Shown here: piece by piece, positions 50,315 to 59,027 of the stretch
How positions within the stretch are numbered: position 1 is the stretch's first letter
Layout: every line of letters begins with the position of its first letter
DNA from: Halorussus ruber
GTDB taxonomy: Archaea; Halobacteriota; Halobacteria; Halobacteriales; Haladaptataceae
Assembly (NCBI RefSeq): GCF_004765785.1
Contig: NZ_ML219768.1
Span: 186,001 to 250,000, forward strand
Length of the DNA: 64,000 bases
Reading direction: 5' to 3'
Program-made: the position numbers and the translations under genes
The notes under the pieces: generated by a model
The model's input: only the letters and a program-made list of their open reading frames with translations
Databases searched by the model: none
What the model was told of the DNA's origin: nothing

Positions 50315-50638
50315 TTAGGTCATCGGTCGCACGAAGACGTGGCCGTTGGCGTGGACGTCCACGGCGAACTTGTCGATGGAGAACGAGACGCGGCCGTCGT
50401 CCCGCATCGAGCCGCTGCGCGTCGGTTCGAAGAGGTCGTTGAGCGCGTCCGGGTCGATGGCGTCGTAGAGGCGAACGCTCATCTCGGTGGCTGGACAGTC
50501 CGACGCCGACTCCAGCGTCTCCAAGATAGTCTGGGCCAGCGTGCCGCCGTCCGCCGGGTCGCAGTAACCGTGGAATACGTTCGGCGAGCTGTTCCCGAGG
50601 TCCACCGCAGTCGCAACTAGTGATTCTGGGTCGTACAT
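50315..50638 (-). CDS. HalOD1 output-domain protein
   Basis: A 107-residue protein with the HalOD1 pattern: AQTILETLESASDCPATEMS, LYDAIDPDALNDLF, then a beta hairpin GRVSFSIDKFAVDVHANGHV. HalOD1 is a haloarchaeal output domain often found after receiver or PAS domains. Here it stands alone, so it is probably a response or regulatory module. Confidence 0.82.
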   Translation of the reverse strand: MYDPESLVATAVDLGNSSPNVFHGYCDPADGGTLAQTILETLESASDCPATEMSVRLYDAIDPDALNDLFEPTRSGSMRDDGRVSFSIDKFAVDVHANGHVFVRPMT

Positions 50639-50756
50639 CCTCTCGTCCCCTCGTCGGCCCCGCGCCGACTCTGATACTCGCTCTCACGACGAACTCCAAT
50701 ATATACGATTCGGAATCCGTCGGCAAGGTTTTGTCGCTCGGGCGACGAGTTCGGGC

Positions 50757-50966
50757 ATGGCCAAAGACACCTGTGACGGGTGCGGCGAGCAGGTCAAAAT
50801 CGCGGGCGGCATCGCCAATCTCTGGACGCTCGACAGCGACTCGACCGGCGGGATGACCCTGAAGTTCGACGCCGACGGGACCGAACACTTCCTCTGTTTC
50901 GAGTGCATCGAGCGACTGCCCGACGACCCGAGTGAGGAGGACGTGGCGGCGCTTCGGAACGAGTGA
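50757..50966 (+). CDS. Small zinc-finger protein
   Basis: A 69-residue protein with a CDGCG pair at the start and FLCFEC near residue 50, giving four cysteines for one zinc. The middle has a beta strand pattern (ANLWTLDSDSTGGMTLKF). It resembles a widespread haloarchaeal family with a DUF name. ATG 50757; a TATA-like ATATACG lies near 50700. Confidence 0.75.
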   Translation: MAKDTCDGCGEQVKIAGGIANLWTLDSDSTGGMTLKFDADGTEHFLCFECIERLPDDPSEEDVAALRNE

Positions 50967-51013
50967 CAAAAGCGGGGAAACGCTATTTCTGCGGCAGTTT
51001 CGTATGCCAAACG

Positions 51014-51021
51014 TTTTTAAT
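51014..51021 (+). promoter_or_regulatory. Promoter of a candidate noncoding RNA
   Basis: TTTTTAAT lies about 28 bases before 51045, where the structured region begins. It lies outside both flanking genes. Confidence 0.35.
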
Positions 51022-51044
51022 ACTCGCGTCCGTTAGTTTTAGAC

Positions 51045-51135
51045 GAGGATGCGGCGTTGGCGGTTAGCGTAACGCGCCGCTGCGCCGACGAGGGTAGTGA
51101 GGTAGTAGCTCACGACCTGATGACATCCGGTTTTC
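51045..51135 (+). ncRNA. Candidate structured RNA of about 90 nt
   Basis: A TATA-like box precedes it and a T-run (51131-51134) ends it. GGATG (51047-51051) pairs with CATCC (51124-51128), enclosing GCGGCG/CGCCGC (51051-51056 with 51075-51080, sharing one base with the outer stem) and GTGAG/CTCAC (51097-51101 with 51109-51113, loop of 7). TGATGACA just before the closing strand recalls guide-RNA boxes. It is not a tRNA, since no T-loop GGTTCRANTCC is found. No family match can be claimed. Confidence 0.35.
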
Positions 51136-52036
51136 AGAACTCGTCAAGCAAGTAGCGGCCCACGTTCGAATCAGATATTTGTTCGACCTGCTCTACAAAT
51201 GGATCGTAACCCGTCGGTTCCGGTTCGGGTGGTGTTCCTCGTCCCAGTAACCAACACAGAACGCGAGTCCGAAGTTTCTGCTCACGAATAGGGCGGAGAG
51301 ATTCGAGTTCGTAAAGTGGTGTCGGCGTTCCTGCGCTCCGGACCCACGAAGGGTCAAGTCTGTAAACGCTTTCGTGTTGCACCTCTTCGACGGGTACATC
51401 ATCGACGAGGAGAGAGCGAAGATATCCAGCGATATAATCTGCCGCGTTCGATTGAGGGTACGTTCGGTCCGCGTCTTGAAGGAACACGGGATACACCGGA
51501 CAGATATTCTGTTGAAAGCTGGGGTCGAAATCCATTGCAAGCTGTTTTCGCAGAGATTCGTCGTACGAACTGTAGCTATCTCGCTTTCCGTCGTGTAGAA
51601 GGACGGCAGGGTCGTTTTCACCCGAGAATATTCCGTGGTCGATAGCCGTAGTAATCGCCTTCTTGACAGAAACACTTACCGAGGCCGCTCTCTTGGAGTG
51701 GTCGAGTCCGTCTGTGCAGACGATTGCGGCCCACGTAATCGAGGTCGTCGCAAGGTCTTCGAGAAACGAACAGACTCGTTGCCTGCGTTCGACTGGACTG
51801 ACTGGCCCGTGCCGGACAATAGTAGAAGACTTATATCGGAACGGTTCGAGACCGTTTTCGACCATTTTCCGAACCAACGTCGTGTCGGTCCGTCGGTGAG
51901 TTCGGACGGCTACGGTGACGCAAACACCATCGTTCGAGGCTTCGTTTCCGGATTCGTCTACTCCGACGAGATGCCTCGCACGAACACAGTGATCAGACCC
52001 ATCAGTAACCGAGACTGGGCGGAGAGGTGACGACAT
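51134..52036 (-). CDS. RNase H-fold / DUF3800-like protein
   Basis: A 300-residue protein. The start HLVGVDESGNEASNDG holds the first strand with an acidic pair, as in DUF3800-type RNase H-fold proteins. Later come LLHDGKRDSYSSYDESL and NAADYIAGYLRSLL, the latter matching the family's ADY helix. The C-terminal ~60 residues are variable. The DNA is less GC-rich than neighbouring genes. DUF3800 proteins are widely found in mobile and defence contexts; a nuclease-like function is inferred. ATG 52036. Confidence 0.6.
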   Translation of the reverse strand: MSSPLRPVSVTDGSDHCVRARHLVGVDESGNEASNDGVCVTVAVRTHRRTDTTLVRKMVENGLEPFRYKSSTIVRHGPVSPVERRQRVCSFLEDLATTSITWAAIVCTDGLDHSKRAASVSVSVKKAITTAIDHGIFSGENDPAVLLHDGKRDSYSSYDESLRKQLAMDFDPSFQQNICPVYPVFLQDADRTYPQSNAADYIAGYLRSLLVDDVPVEEVQHESVYRLDPSWVRSAGTPTPLYELESLRPIREQKLRTRVLCWLLGRGTPPEPEPTGYDPFVEQVEQISDSNVGRYLLDEF

Positions 52037-52149
52037 CCAACTATCAGATGCTAAATCAGTAAGTCTTCTTTAGTAGCTCGAAATCGCCTCGATAATCGAA
52101 CCGCCGAGACCGACAGGCTTTATCCGGAATCCCGCCGTGAATTAGAACA

Positions 52150-54015
52150 GTGAACCCCGACCGGATATTCGAGGAGTTCCCCGCGCCCTCCTATCGGGGC
52201 AACCAGCGCGACGCCCTCGAAGACATCAAATCCGCCTTCGCCGAGGGCAACGACGTGGTCCTCGTCCGCGCGCCGACCGGGAGCGGCAAGTCCCTGCTGG
52301 CGCGTTCCATCGCCGGGTGCGCCCGGCAACCAGACGAGGCAGCCCCGAGCGACGCGACCGGCGCGTACTACACCACGCCGCAGGTCTCCCAACTGGACGA
52401 CGTGGCCGAGGACGATTTGTTGGACGACCTGAAGATTATCCGCGGCAAGCGCAACTACAACTGCATCTTACCGGGCGAGACCGACACCCCGGTTGACAGG
52501 GCACCCTGCGCCCGGGAGAAGGGCTACGACTGCTCGGTCAAGCACCGGTGTCCGTACTTCTCGGACCGAGCGATTGCGAGCAACCGCGAAATCGCAGCCA
52601 TGACCCTCGCGTACTTCATGCGGACCGCGGGGTCGGAGGTGTTCCGCAAGCGAGACGCGGTGGTCATCGACGAGGCTCACGGACTCGCAGAGTGGGCCGA
52701 GATGTACGCCGCCATCGACCTCGACCCCCGGACGGTGCCCATCTGGGACGACCTCAAGATTCCCGACTTGGAGAGCGCCGGGGTGGACCGGGCGGTCGAG
52801 TACGCCGACAGAGTCCAGAACGCCTGCGAGCGCCGAAAGGACGAGCTAATTGCGAAGCAGGAGCTGACGCCCGAGGAGGCCGCCGAGCGCGACCGATTGC
52901 AGGAACTCATCGGCGAGTTGGACTGGTTCGTGGAGGACTACCGGGACACCCAGAGCGCGACGACGTGGGTCGTGGACCAACCCGACGGGGCGGGCGGAGC
53001 CATCACCATCAAGCCGATGAACCCCGAGCGGTACCTGAGCCACACCGTCTGGGAGCGGGGCAACAAGTTCGCGCTGCTGTCGGCGACGATTCTGAACAAG
53101 CAGGCGTTCTGTCGGCAGGTCGGCCTCGACCCCGAGAACGTCGCGCTGGTGGACGTGGGCCACACCTTCCCGGTCGAAAACCGGCCGCTCTACGACGTGA
53201 CGCAGGGGAAGATGACCTACGAACACCGCGACGAGACTCTGCCAGCCATCGCCCGGACCGTGGTGCAGGTGATGCAGGAACACCGCGGCGAAAAAGGAAT
53301 AATTCACGCCCACTCTTACGCGATTCAGGAGCGACTCGCCGAGCGACTCGACCAGATGGGCGTCGGCGACCGCATCCGAACTCACGACAAGGAGAACCGG
53401 GACGCGGAACTCGAATCGTGGAAGGCCACCGACGGCGAGGAGGTCTTCCTCTCGGTCAAGATGGAGGAGGCCCTCGACCTGAAGGGCGACCTCGCGCGCT
53501 GGCAGGTCATCTGCAAGGCCCCGTTTCTCAACACCAACGATTCGAGAGTCGCCCACCGCCTCGAAGAGGGCCAGTGGGCGTGGTACTACCGGGCCGCGCT
53601 CCGGACCGTGATTCAGGCCTGCGGTCGGGTGGTCCGGTCGCCAGACGACTACGGCGCGACCTACCTCGCGGATTCGAGCCTCCTGCAAGTGTTCGACCGC
53701 GCCGAGGGAGACACCCCCGACTGGTTCCGCGAGCAAGTCGAGCGCACGAGTCGCCCCGACCTGCCGGAGTTCGACCCCCAGAGCGCGAGCGAGTCGGCGG
53801 CGGGGGCCAGCGCGAACGCCGGAGCGAGGAGTCGAGGCCGAGGTCAGTCCCGAGGGTCCGGCACTCGAAATCGGTCACGGTCCTCCGGCGGACAGTCCTC
53901 GGGCGGCCAGTCGGCGAGCGAGCAGTCGGGTGGGTCCTCCTCGGGCGGGGCCTCCTCGGGCGGAACCCGCGAGCGCAAGAGTCCGATGGCGGATGTCTGG
54001 GACGACAGCGTGTAG
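52150..54015 (+). CDS. XPD/DinG-like superfamily 2 helicase with iron-sulfur domain
   Basis: A 621-residue 5'-3' DNA helicase-like protein. Walker A is APTGSGKS (41-48). Four cysteines, Cys105, Cys120, Cys128 and Cys134, fit the iron-sulfur domain. DEAH (VVIDEAHGL) follows, and FALLSATI, GIIHAHSYAIQE and QACGRVVRSPDDYG are motifs III-VI. The C-terminal ~70 residues are a Gly/Ser/Arg-rich, disordered tail. Start is GTG 52150. Roles in repair or genome maintenance are inferred from the family. Confidence 0.87.
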   Translation: MNPDRIFEEFPAPSYRGNQRDALEDIKSAFAEGNDVVLVRAPTGSGKSLLARSIAGCARQPDEAAPSDATGAYYTTPQVSQLDDVAEDDLLDDLKIIRGKRNYNCILPGETDTPVDRAPCAREKGYDCSVKHRCPYFSDRAIASNREIAAMTLAYFMRTAGSEVFRKRDAVVIDEAHGLAEWAEMYAAIDLDPRTVPIWDDLKIPDLESAGVDRAVEYADRVQNACERRKDELIAKQELTPEEAAERDRLQELIGELDWFVEDYRDTQSATTWVVDQPDGAGGAITIKPMNPERYLSHTVWERGNKFALLSATILNKQAFCRQVGLDPENVALVDVGHTFPVENRPLYDVTQGKMTYEHRDETLPAIARTVVQVMQEHRGEKGIIHAHSYAIQERLAERLDQMGVGDRIRTHDKENRDAELESWKATDGEEVFLSVKMEEALDLKGDLARWQVICKAPFLNTNDSRVAHRLEEGQWAWYYRAALRTVIQACGRVVRSPDDYGATYLADSSLLQVFDRAEGDTPDWFREQVERTSRPDLPEFDPQSASESAAGASANAGARSRGRGQSRGSGTRNRSRSSGGQSSGGQSASEQSGGSSSGGASSGGTRERKSPMADVWDDSV

Positions 54016-54044
54016 CAGATTCCGAGCGACAGACCGGCTGAATC

Positions 54045-54082
54045 GCTCTCTCGCCCGCGCAGAACTGCGCGGGCGAGAGAGC
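54045..54082. repeat. 18-bp perfect hairpin (element H)
   Basis: GCTCTCTCGCCCGCGCAG (54045-54062) pairs perfectly with CTGCGCGGGCGAGAGAGC (54065-54082) around AA. The apex is the GCGCAGAACTGCGC of the other elements. It lies 30 bases after the helicase stop and may help end the transcript. Confidence 0.8.
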
Positions 54083-54164
54083 GCCTTCGAAGGCGGACGA
54101 CCGTCGGCCTCCCGTAGGGGTGTGGCGTAGCTTTAACCCGCCCGACGCCGAATATCGGTCGGCT

Positions 54165-55085
54165 ATGGGGGATTCCGGACGCGAGACGACCGAGAGAGAC
54201 GAATCGACCGTCGACGGAGGGCAATTCTCGCCGACCGCGAGACGCCGGAGCGTCCTGCGGGCGCTCGGCGGAGCAGGCGCGCTCGCCGCACTTGGAACTG
54301 CGAGTTCGGCGGGCGCGACCGACGCGACAGACGACGCGCCGACGCCCGAGGAGGTCCGCGACCGCTCGCGCCAGCAGGAGACGGTGGACCCGGTCTGGGG
54401 CTTCCCGGCGCTGTCCGAGGAGGCCAGCGCGCCGACGAGTCCGCAGGTCGAAGTCGAGTTGCAGATTCGGCCCCGAGACGCGCCGATTCCGGAGTTCGTC
54501 TTCGAGCCGACCGGCGTCTACATCGAATCGGGCGACACGGTGCGGTTCAGCTACGAGTCGCCCCACCACACGGTGACGGCCTACCACCCTGCGTTCGGCT
54601 ATCAACAGCGGGTGCCCGACGAGGTGCCGCCGTTCTCCTCGCCAGCGCTCCCGCAGGGCGGCTACTGGCTCTACACCTTCGACCGGCCGGGGGTGTACGA
54701 CATCCACTGCGCGCCCCACGAGATATTCGGCCACGCGATGCGAATCGTCGTGGGGTCGCCGAGCGGACCGGGCAGTGACCCCCTGCCGGACCTCTGCGCC
54801 GGGCAGGAGGAAGGGGCAACTGCGACCGAGACCGCGGTGACGACGGTGCCGGAGGGCGGCGGAGAAGAAGGCGGTGACGGCGGCGGACAGGAAGGAGGAG
54901 AGGGCGGCGAACAGGAAGGCGGCGAGGAGGAACTCAGCTTCCCGCGGGTCGGGGCCTACAGCGTCCTCTCGGACCCGGCGCTCGACCCGGACAACATCGT
55001 GGACGAGCGCCGGGTGTCGTGGGACGACCTCGCGCCCGAAAGCAAGCAGTTGTTCGTCCGGATTCGGGGCTTCCCGCCGTGCTGA
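54165..55085 (+). CDS. Tat-exported cupredoxin (blue copper) protein
   Basis: A 306-residue protein with a twin-arginine signal (TARRRSVLRALGGAGALAAL, then ASSAGA). The plastocyanin-like domain (about 85-205) has SPHHTV with a copper-ligand His and IHCAPHEIFGHAM with the Cys, His and Met ligands. A Gly/Glu/Thr-rich stretch (about 215-265) links to a final helical part. It is a probable surface electron carrier. ATG 54165 is used; the start 15 codons upstream adds no signal. Confidence 0.86.
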   Translation: MGDSGRETTERDESTVDGGQFSPTARRRSVLRALGGAGALAALGTASSAGATDATDDAPTPEEVRDRSRQQETVDPVWGFPALSEEASAPTSPQVEVELQIRPRDAPIPEFVFEPTGVYIESGDTVRFSYESPHHTVTAYHPAFGYQQRVPDEVPPFSSPALPQGGYWLYTFDRPGVYDIHCAPHEIFGHAMRIVVGSPSGPGSDPLPDLCAGQEEGATATETAVTTVPEGGGEEGGDGGGQEGGEGGEQEGGEEELSFPRVGAYSVLSDPALDPDNIVDERRVSWDDLAPESKQLFVRIRGFPPC

Positions 55086-55177
55086 CCCGCCGTGAGGTCT
55101 GACGGCTACGGCTCCGAAAGCGGCGCTACGACGCGCTCACAACGGCGGACCTCGGTCGAGCGAATCGACCGACTCCT

Positions 55178-55270
55178 TCAGATGAGCGAAATCGTGTAGA
55201 CGATGCCCGAACTGAGCATCAGCAACACCAAGAATATCGAAATCAGCTTCTGGCGCGTGTCGTCGTCCAT
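55178..55270 (-). CDS. 30-residue membrane peptide
   Basis: From ATG 55270 the frame reads MDDDTRQKLISIFLVLLMLS, ending SGIVYTISLI. It is one hydrophobic span with an acidic N-terminus, so a single-pass protein. The gene is too short for statistics, but the codon pattern and the stand-alone position between two other genes fit a real small protein. Confidence 0.45.
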   Translation of the reverse strand: MDDDTRQKLISIFLVLLMLSSGIVYTISLI

Positions 55271-55428
55271 ACGAGACGGAAGTGATTCGAGCGAAATAAT
55301 TTTTTGGTTCGATAGATTCTGTACGGAGAAGTGACTCTACAACCAGTATAGAAATCAAAACAATTCTTTAGAACACTATTACCAACTCTTAACCATTGTA
55401 TAGTTGTCCGAACCCCGAGCGGGGCGAG

Positions 55429-55608
55429 CTATCCCCGACCATCCACAGTTCCCAGCACCGCGTCGCACGCGGGGCACAGCACCATCCAGTACTGCTGGCC
55501 GGTCGTGGCGGTGACGGTCACGCCGTCGCGGTCGGCTTTGGGTTCGACGCGCTGTTTCCGGTAGTTCGGGTCGGCGGCGTCACCGCCGCAGGACGGGCAC
55601 TTGGGCAT
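55429..55608 (-). CDS. 59-residue zinc-ribbon protein
   Basis: The frame from ATG 55608 reads MPKCPSCGGDAADPNYRKQR, then a strand region and YWMVLCPACDAVLGTVDG. Two CxxC pairs make a zinc ribbon. Function unknown; it resembles small haloarchaeal RNA- or protein-binding ribbons. An AT-rich region (55,330-55,400) follows it. Confidence 0.7.
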   Translation of the reverse strand: MPKCPSCGGDAADPNYRKQRVEPKADRDGVTVTATTGQQYWMVLCPACDAVLGTVDGRG

Positions 55609-55699
55609 ACGCCGACGTGAGAGCGAGGACGCATAAATATGCTGTCGAGACGAGATTCGGGGACGTTCGACTCCTCGAACGAAGCCGTTTCACTGCGAC

Positions 55700-55825
55700 C
55701 GCAACCGCCCCGCACAGCACCGCCACCACTCCGCACAGCATCGCAACCGCCCCGCACAGCACCGCCACCACTCCGCACAGCATCGCAACCGCCCCGCACA
55801 GCACCGCCACCGCTCCGCACAGCAC
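55700..55825. repeat. 21-bp tandem repeat, six units
   Basis: Six 21-bp units alternate between two forms, one starting CGCAACCGCCCC and one starting CGCCACCACTCC (the last unit reads CGCCACCGCTCC), each ending GCACAGCA plus C or T. The period is 42 bp if the pair is counted as one. It lies in noncoding DNA and has no spacers, so it is not a CRISPR array. Confidence 0.85.
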
Positions 55826-55842
55826 CGCGCCCCGTGCCTCCC

Positions 55843-55927
55843 CCGCCGTCCGTGCGCAGAACTGCGCACGGACGGCGGCCTGCCGAACGAAGTGAAGCAG
55901 GGCTTGGAGGACGCGGTTTGTCCTCCA
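55843..55927. repeat. Repeat element F (two hairpins)
   Basis: CCGCCGTCCGTGCGCAG (55843-55859) pairs with CTGCGCACGGACGGCGG (55862-55878) around the GCGCAGAACTGCGC apex. Then GGAGGAC (55906-55912) pairs with GTCCTCC (55920-55926), loop GCGGTTT. It is adjacent to the 21-bp array and lies before the 3' end of taw2, which reads leftward. Confidence 0.8.
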
Positions 55928-55942
55928 GCGCGTCCCGCCGAA

Positions 55943-57007
55943 TCACTCCACTCGCGCGTCGACGACCACGTGCCAGACGCCTTCGCTGTGGCTCTTGACT
56001 TTCCGGCGGTCGAGAATCTCGACCTCGCGGCCGACCGCCTCGGCGGCGTCCCGAAGGCGCGAAACCGGGCGGTCCCAGAGCAACTCCTCGGGCGTCGCCT
56101 CGTGCATGTGGACCACGCCGCCCGGTTTCAGCGCCGCCAGCGCCGAGTCGAGGTAGTCGGCGGCCTCGTAGTACCCCATCACCACGCGGTCTGCTCGGGG
56201 GTCTATCTCCACGTCCCGGCAGTCCGCGCGGAAGGCCGAGACGCGGTCGGACACGTCGTTGAGCATCGCGTTCTCCACGAGGAACCGAAACGACGCCGGG
56301 TTCTTCTCGACCGCAGTCACCTCGGCCCCGGCGCGGGCCATCGGCAGGGTGAAGTAGCCGATTCCCGCGAACATGTCGAAGACGCGCTCGTCCGGTTCGA
56401 CCGCCTCGCCCATCCGAGCGCGCTCGGCCTTGTTGCCCGGCGAGAACATGACTTCCGAGAGGTCCAGCGCGTATCGCGTCCCGTGTTCGGTGTGGACCGT
56501 CTCGGTGTCGCCCGCGCCCGCCACGACCGAGACCGACGGTTCGCGGTGTTCGCCCGAGACGCCCTCGTGGGCCAGCACCGTGTCGGCCTCGCCGTGGAGC
56601 GAGAGGAGGGCCTCGCCGACCTCCTCGCGGTCGATTCCGCCCTCCTCGTCAGTCTCGGCTTCCTCGTCGCGGTCGTCTCCGTCGCCGAAGGTGACGAGGA
56701 CGATGCTCCCGACGACTGCCCACGACCCCGGTGCGCGAGCGATTTCCGCCTCGGACCACCCCATCTCTCGGAGGTGCGAGTCGAGGTCCGGCAGTCTGCG
56801 CTCGGGATTCACTTGCTCCACCACGTCCAGCACGTCGGTCTCGCTCGGCGGGTCGGTGACGGGCAGTTCCACGAACTCCTCGTCGTGTTCGCGGACCTTC
56901 CGGGTCACGTCGTAGACGCCCTCGTCCTGCAACGCCGCGATGGTGGCTTCGCTCTCGGGCTTGCGGACCAGCGCGGCGAGAGTGGTTTCGTCGTCGCGCT
57001 CGGTCAT
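55943..57007 (-). CDS. taw2: Wyosine-pathway tRNA enzyme (Taw2-like; Trm5 family)
   Basis: A 354-residue class I enzyme of the Trm5/TYW2 family acting at purine 37 of tRNA-Phe. An N-terminal region is followed by the SAM fold: VFDMFAGIGYFTLPMARAG, AVEKNPASFRFLVENAMLND and DRVVMGYYEAADYLDSAL. The MGYYEA sequence where Trm5 has NLP favours Taw2 (aminocarboxypropyl transfer) over guanine methylation. It overlaps the NMD3 gene by four bases (ATGA). Confidence 0.75.
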   Translation of the reverse strand: MTERDDETTLAALVRKPESEATIAALQDEGVYDVTRKVREHDEEFVELPVTDPPSETDVLDVVEQVNPERRLPDLDSHLREMGWSEAEIARAPGSWAVVGSIVLVTFGDGDDRDEEAETDEEGGIDREEVGEALLSLHGEADTVLAHEGVSGEHREPSVSVVAGAGDTETVHTEHGTRYALDLSEVMFSPGNKAERARMGEAVEPDERVFDMFAGIGYFTLPMARAGAEVTAVEKNPASFRFLVENAMLNDVSDRVSAFRADCRDVEIDPRADRVVMGYYEAADYLDSALAALKPGGVVHMHEATPEELLWDRPVSRLRDAAEAVGREVEILDRRKVKSHSEGVWHVVVDARVE

Positions 57008-58149
57008 CCGTCCTCGCCGTCTCCGCGCTCGTCCGGCACGACGTGGAGGCCCGCGCGGCTCTTCAGCACCGGGACCTCGTCGGCGTCCGGGTCCATGTAG
57101 TCGGGGCGCGCGATGGTCTCGGTCCGGTAGGTCTCGGGGTCCAGCACCTGCACCGCGCGCTCGTCTTCGACCGCCACGAGCGTCGTCGTCTCGGCGTCGT
57201 CGAGGTCGCCGAGTCGCCGGGCCTCGGGGGCGTCGCCCTCCTCGAAGGTGGCCTCGTAGTCCTCGCCGGTCGTGAGTCGCGTCCCCTTCAGATTGCCGCG
57301 GACGCTCCGGACGAGGACCGGACCGTCGTCGTCCTTCGGGTCGATTATCTCGCCGGGCGAGTACGGCGGGAGGCGCACCGCGTAGGTGACGCGATAGACC
57401 TCTTCGCCGTCCTCGTCCTCGGTGACGAGGGTCTCAGCGTCCGAGAAACTCCCGCCGAACTCCTCGACCACCTTGGCGGAAATCTTCTTGCCGATGTTGG
57501 TGGTCGAGACCTTGATGTTCACGCCGTCGTCGGTCTCGCCGACCTCGGTGACGAAGGCGTTGCGGTCGCCGGTCTCCTCCATCTCGGCGACGATTTCGTG
57601 GGCGATCTCCTCAGCGCGCTCGATTTCCTCGCTGGTCGGCGTGCGCTCCTCGGCGCGAATCTGGACCGTGCTGGCGTAGTAGTCCCCGGCGATGCGACCG
57701 CACCGCGTGCAGGTCTGGCGCGATATCTTGACCGGGACGACGACTTCCTCCTCGACGAACGTCTCGCGCACGATGCCCGAGAAGTGACAGTGCATCCGGA
57801 TGGTGTTCTGGTCCACCTGCTCGGGGTCGACCTGCCACGACACGTCGTAGGCGTCGAGGTGGACGCCCAGCGCCTCGCTGACCTCCTCGATTGCCACGTC
57901 GGTGTAGTCGCGGGCGTCGACGTCCACCCAGCGCTTGCCGCGGTGGACCGCCCCGCACTGCGAGCAGACCAGCACCTCGATGCGGTCGGGCGCGTCCACG
58001 AGGTCGAACCGGTCGAAGTAACACGAATCGCAGAGCTTCTGCTCCTTGCCGCGCTTTCCGGCGGCCTCGGGGAGGGGCGTCCGCTCCGCGGGGTCTACTT
58101 CGATGGGGTCCCCGCAGTTCGGACAGAACTCGCGGGCTTCGGTAGTCAT
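57004..58149 (-). CDS. NMD3-related ribosome protein
   Basis: A 381-residue protein of the NMD3 family. Zinc-binding pairs occur in FCPNCGDPIEV, KLCDSCYFDRF, VCSQCGAV and TCTRCGRI, then a KOW/OB-like beta domain and an acidic C-terminus. Eukaryotic NMD3 exports 60S subunits; archaeal forms bind the large subunit and are thought to aid maturation or block premature joining. It is followed directly by taw2, which makes sense for tRNA/ribosome biology. Confidence 0.88.
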   Translation of the reverse strand: MTTEAREFCPNCGDPIEVDPAERTPLPEAAGKRGKEQKLCDSCYFDRFDLVDAPDRIEVLVCSQCGAVHRGKRWVDVDARDYTDVAIEEVSEALGVHLDAYDVSWQVDPEQVDQNTIRMHCHFSGIVRETFVEEEVVVPVKISRQTCTRCGRIAGDYYASTVQIRAEERTPTSEEIERAEEIAHEIVAEMEETGDRNAFVTEVGETDDGVNIKVSTTNIGKKISAKVVEEFGGSFSDAETLVTEDEDGEEVYRVTYAVRLPPYSPGEIIDPKDDDGPVLVRSVRGNLKGTRLTTGEDYEATFEEGDAPEARRLGDLDDAETTTLVAVEDERAVQVLDPETYRTETIARPDYMDPDADEVPVLKSRAGLHVVPDERGDGEDG

Positions 58150-58204
58150 GGAAGAGCGTAGGGGATTGGAGGGTTTAAGTCTGAAGAACCCGCGAGGAAG
58201 GGCA

Positions 58205-58906
58205 TTACTTGTCTGTTGATTCAGTAGTCGGTACTTCCGAGAGACCGACGAACTTCCGAACCCGATTCGGTGCCAGAAGTGAAGTGATAGCTACCAGCAG
58301 CGAAAGCAATGCGACCATCCAGTTCCAATTATTGCCGAACCAGCTGCGTATGTCGTCCACGATACGTTGCACTCGACAGGAGAACTGACAGGGAGTCGGT
58401 TCAATATCGACCGACGCGACCGCGGACTCCCGGGTCAAATTCCACCCTTGGAAATAGACCGTCGTCGCGTTCAGTTCGTGACTACCTGCTCCAGACCCCC
58501 TGTGTACGTGGATAGGGAAGACGCGCTTTCCGCCCGGCGATAGATTAAATTCGAGATGTCGACCGACAACGTCTCGATACCGAACGTTTGGCGATTGCGC
58601 CGCAATGGTAACGTTGGGTGGATCACTTCGATCCTCGTATCCTGCGTACAAAAATCCGGAAAGCGACTCGTTGCTCGTGGAGGGGTTCAGAAGCATCAAA
58701 TGGAAGACCCTCGATTCGTTCTGATAGAGCGTTTCTTTGCTAGGCGTAATGTTTACCCGAAGTGGGTTCTCTCGCGGCGATAATTGCTCCGACTGGCCTC
58801 GATGGATATCTGTCCCGCTAGTTTGTCCGGGCAGGAGAATAAACAACGAAGATGCAATAAGCATTGCTACGACGATAGCTACCCATTTCGTGTCCGTCCT
58901 TGGCAT
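58205..58906 (-). CDS. Membrane-anchored surface protein with CxxxC juxtamembrane motif
   Basis: A 233-residue protein with an N-terminal membrane segment (WVAIVVAMLIASSLFILL) and an extracytoplasmic beta-rich domain with several N-x-S/T sites. CQFSC (about residue 172) is followed by WNWMVALLSLLVAITSLLA as the C-terminal span and a short cytoplasmic tail. The architecture is the same as the protein encoded at 61206. No family is recognised. Confidence 0.7.
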   Translation of the reverse strand: MPRTDTKWVAIVVAMLIASSLFILLPGQTSGTDIHRGQSEQLSPRENPLRVNITPSKETLYQNESRVFHLMLLNPSTSNESLSGFLYAGYEDRSDPPNVTIAAQSPNVRYRDVVGRHLEFNLSPGGKRVFPIHVHRGSGAGSHELNATTVYFQGWNLTRESAVASVDIEPTPCQFSCRVQRIVDDIRSWFGNNWNWMVALLSLLVAITSLLAPNRVRKFVGLSEVPTTESTDK

Positions 58907-59027
58907 TTGTTATCAACCGAATGGCGTATACTTCATTAAAGATAATTAACTTTTCGGGCGGTGAAGCAGTTATATCGCTATGCGGAAGGTTTAGCACGAC
59001 CGACGCGAAACGAACTCGGCAGTTAGG

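Noticed and set aside
55700-55825. CRISPR array
   Set aside because: The units are contiguous with no spacers and no cas genes are present.
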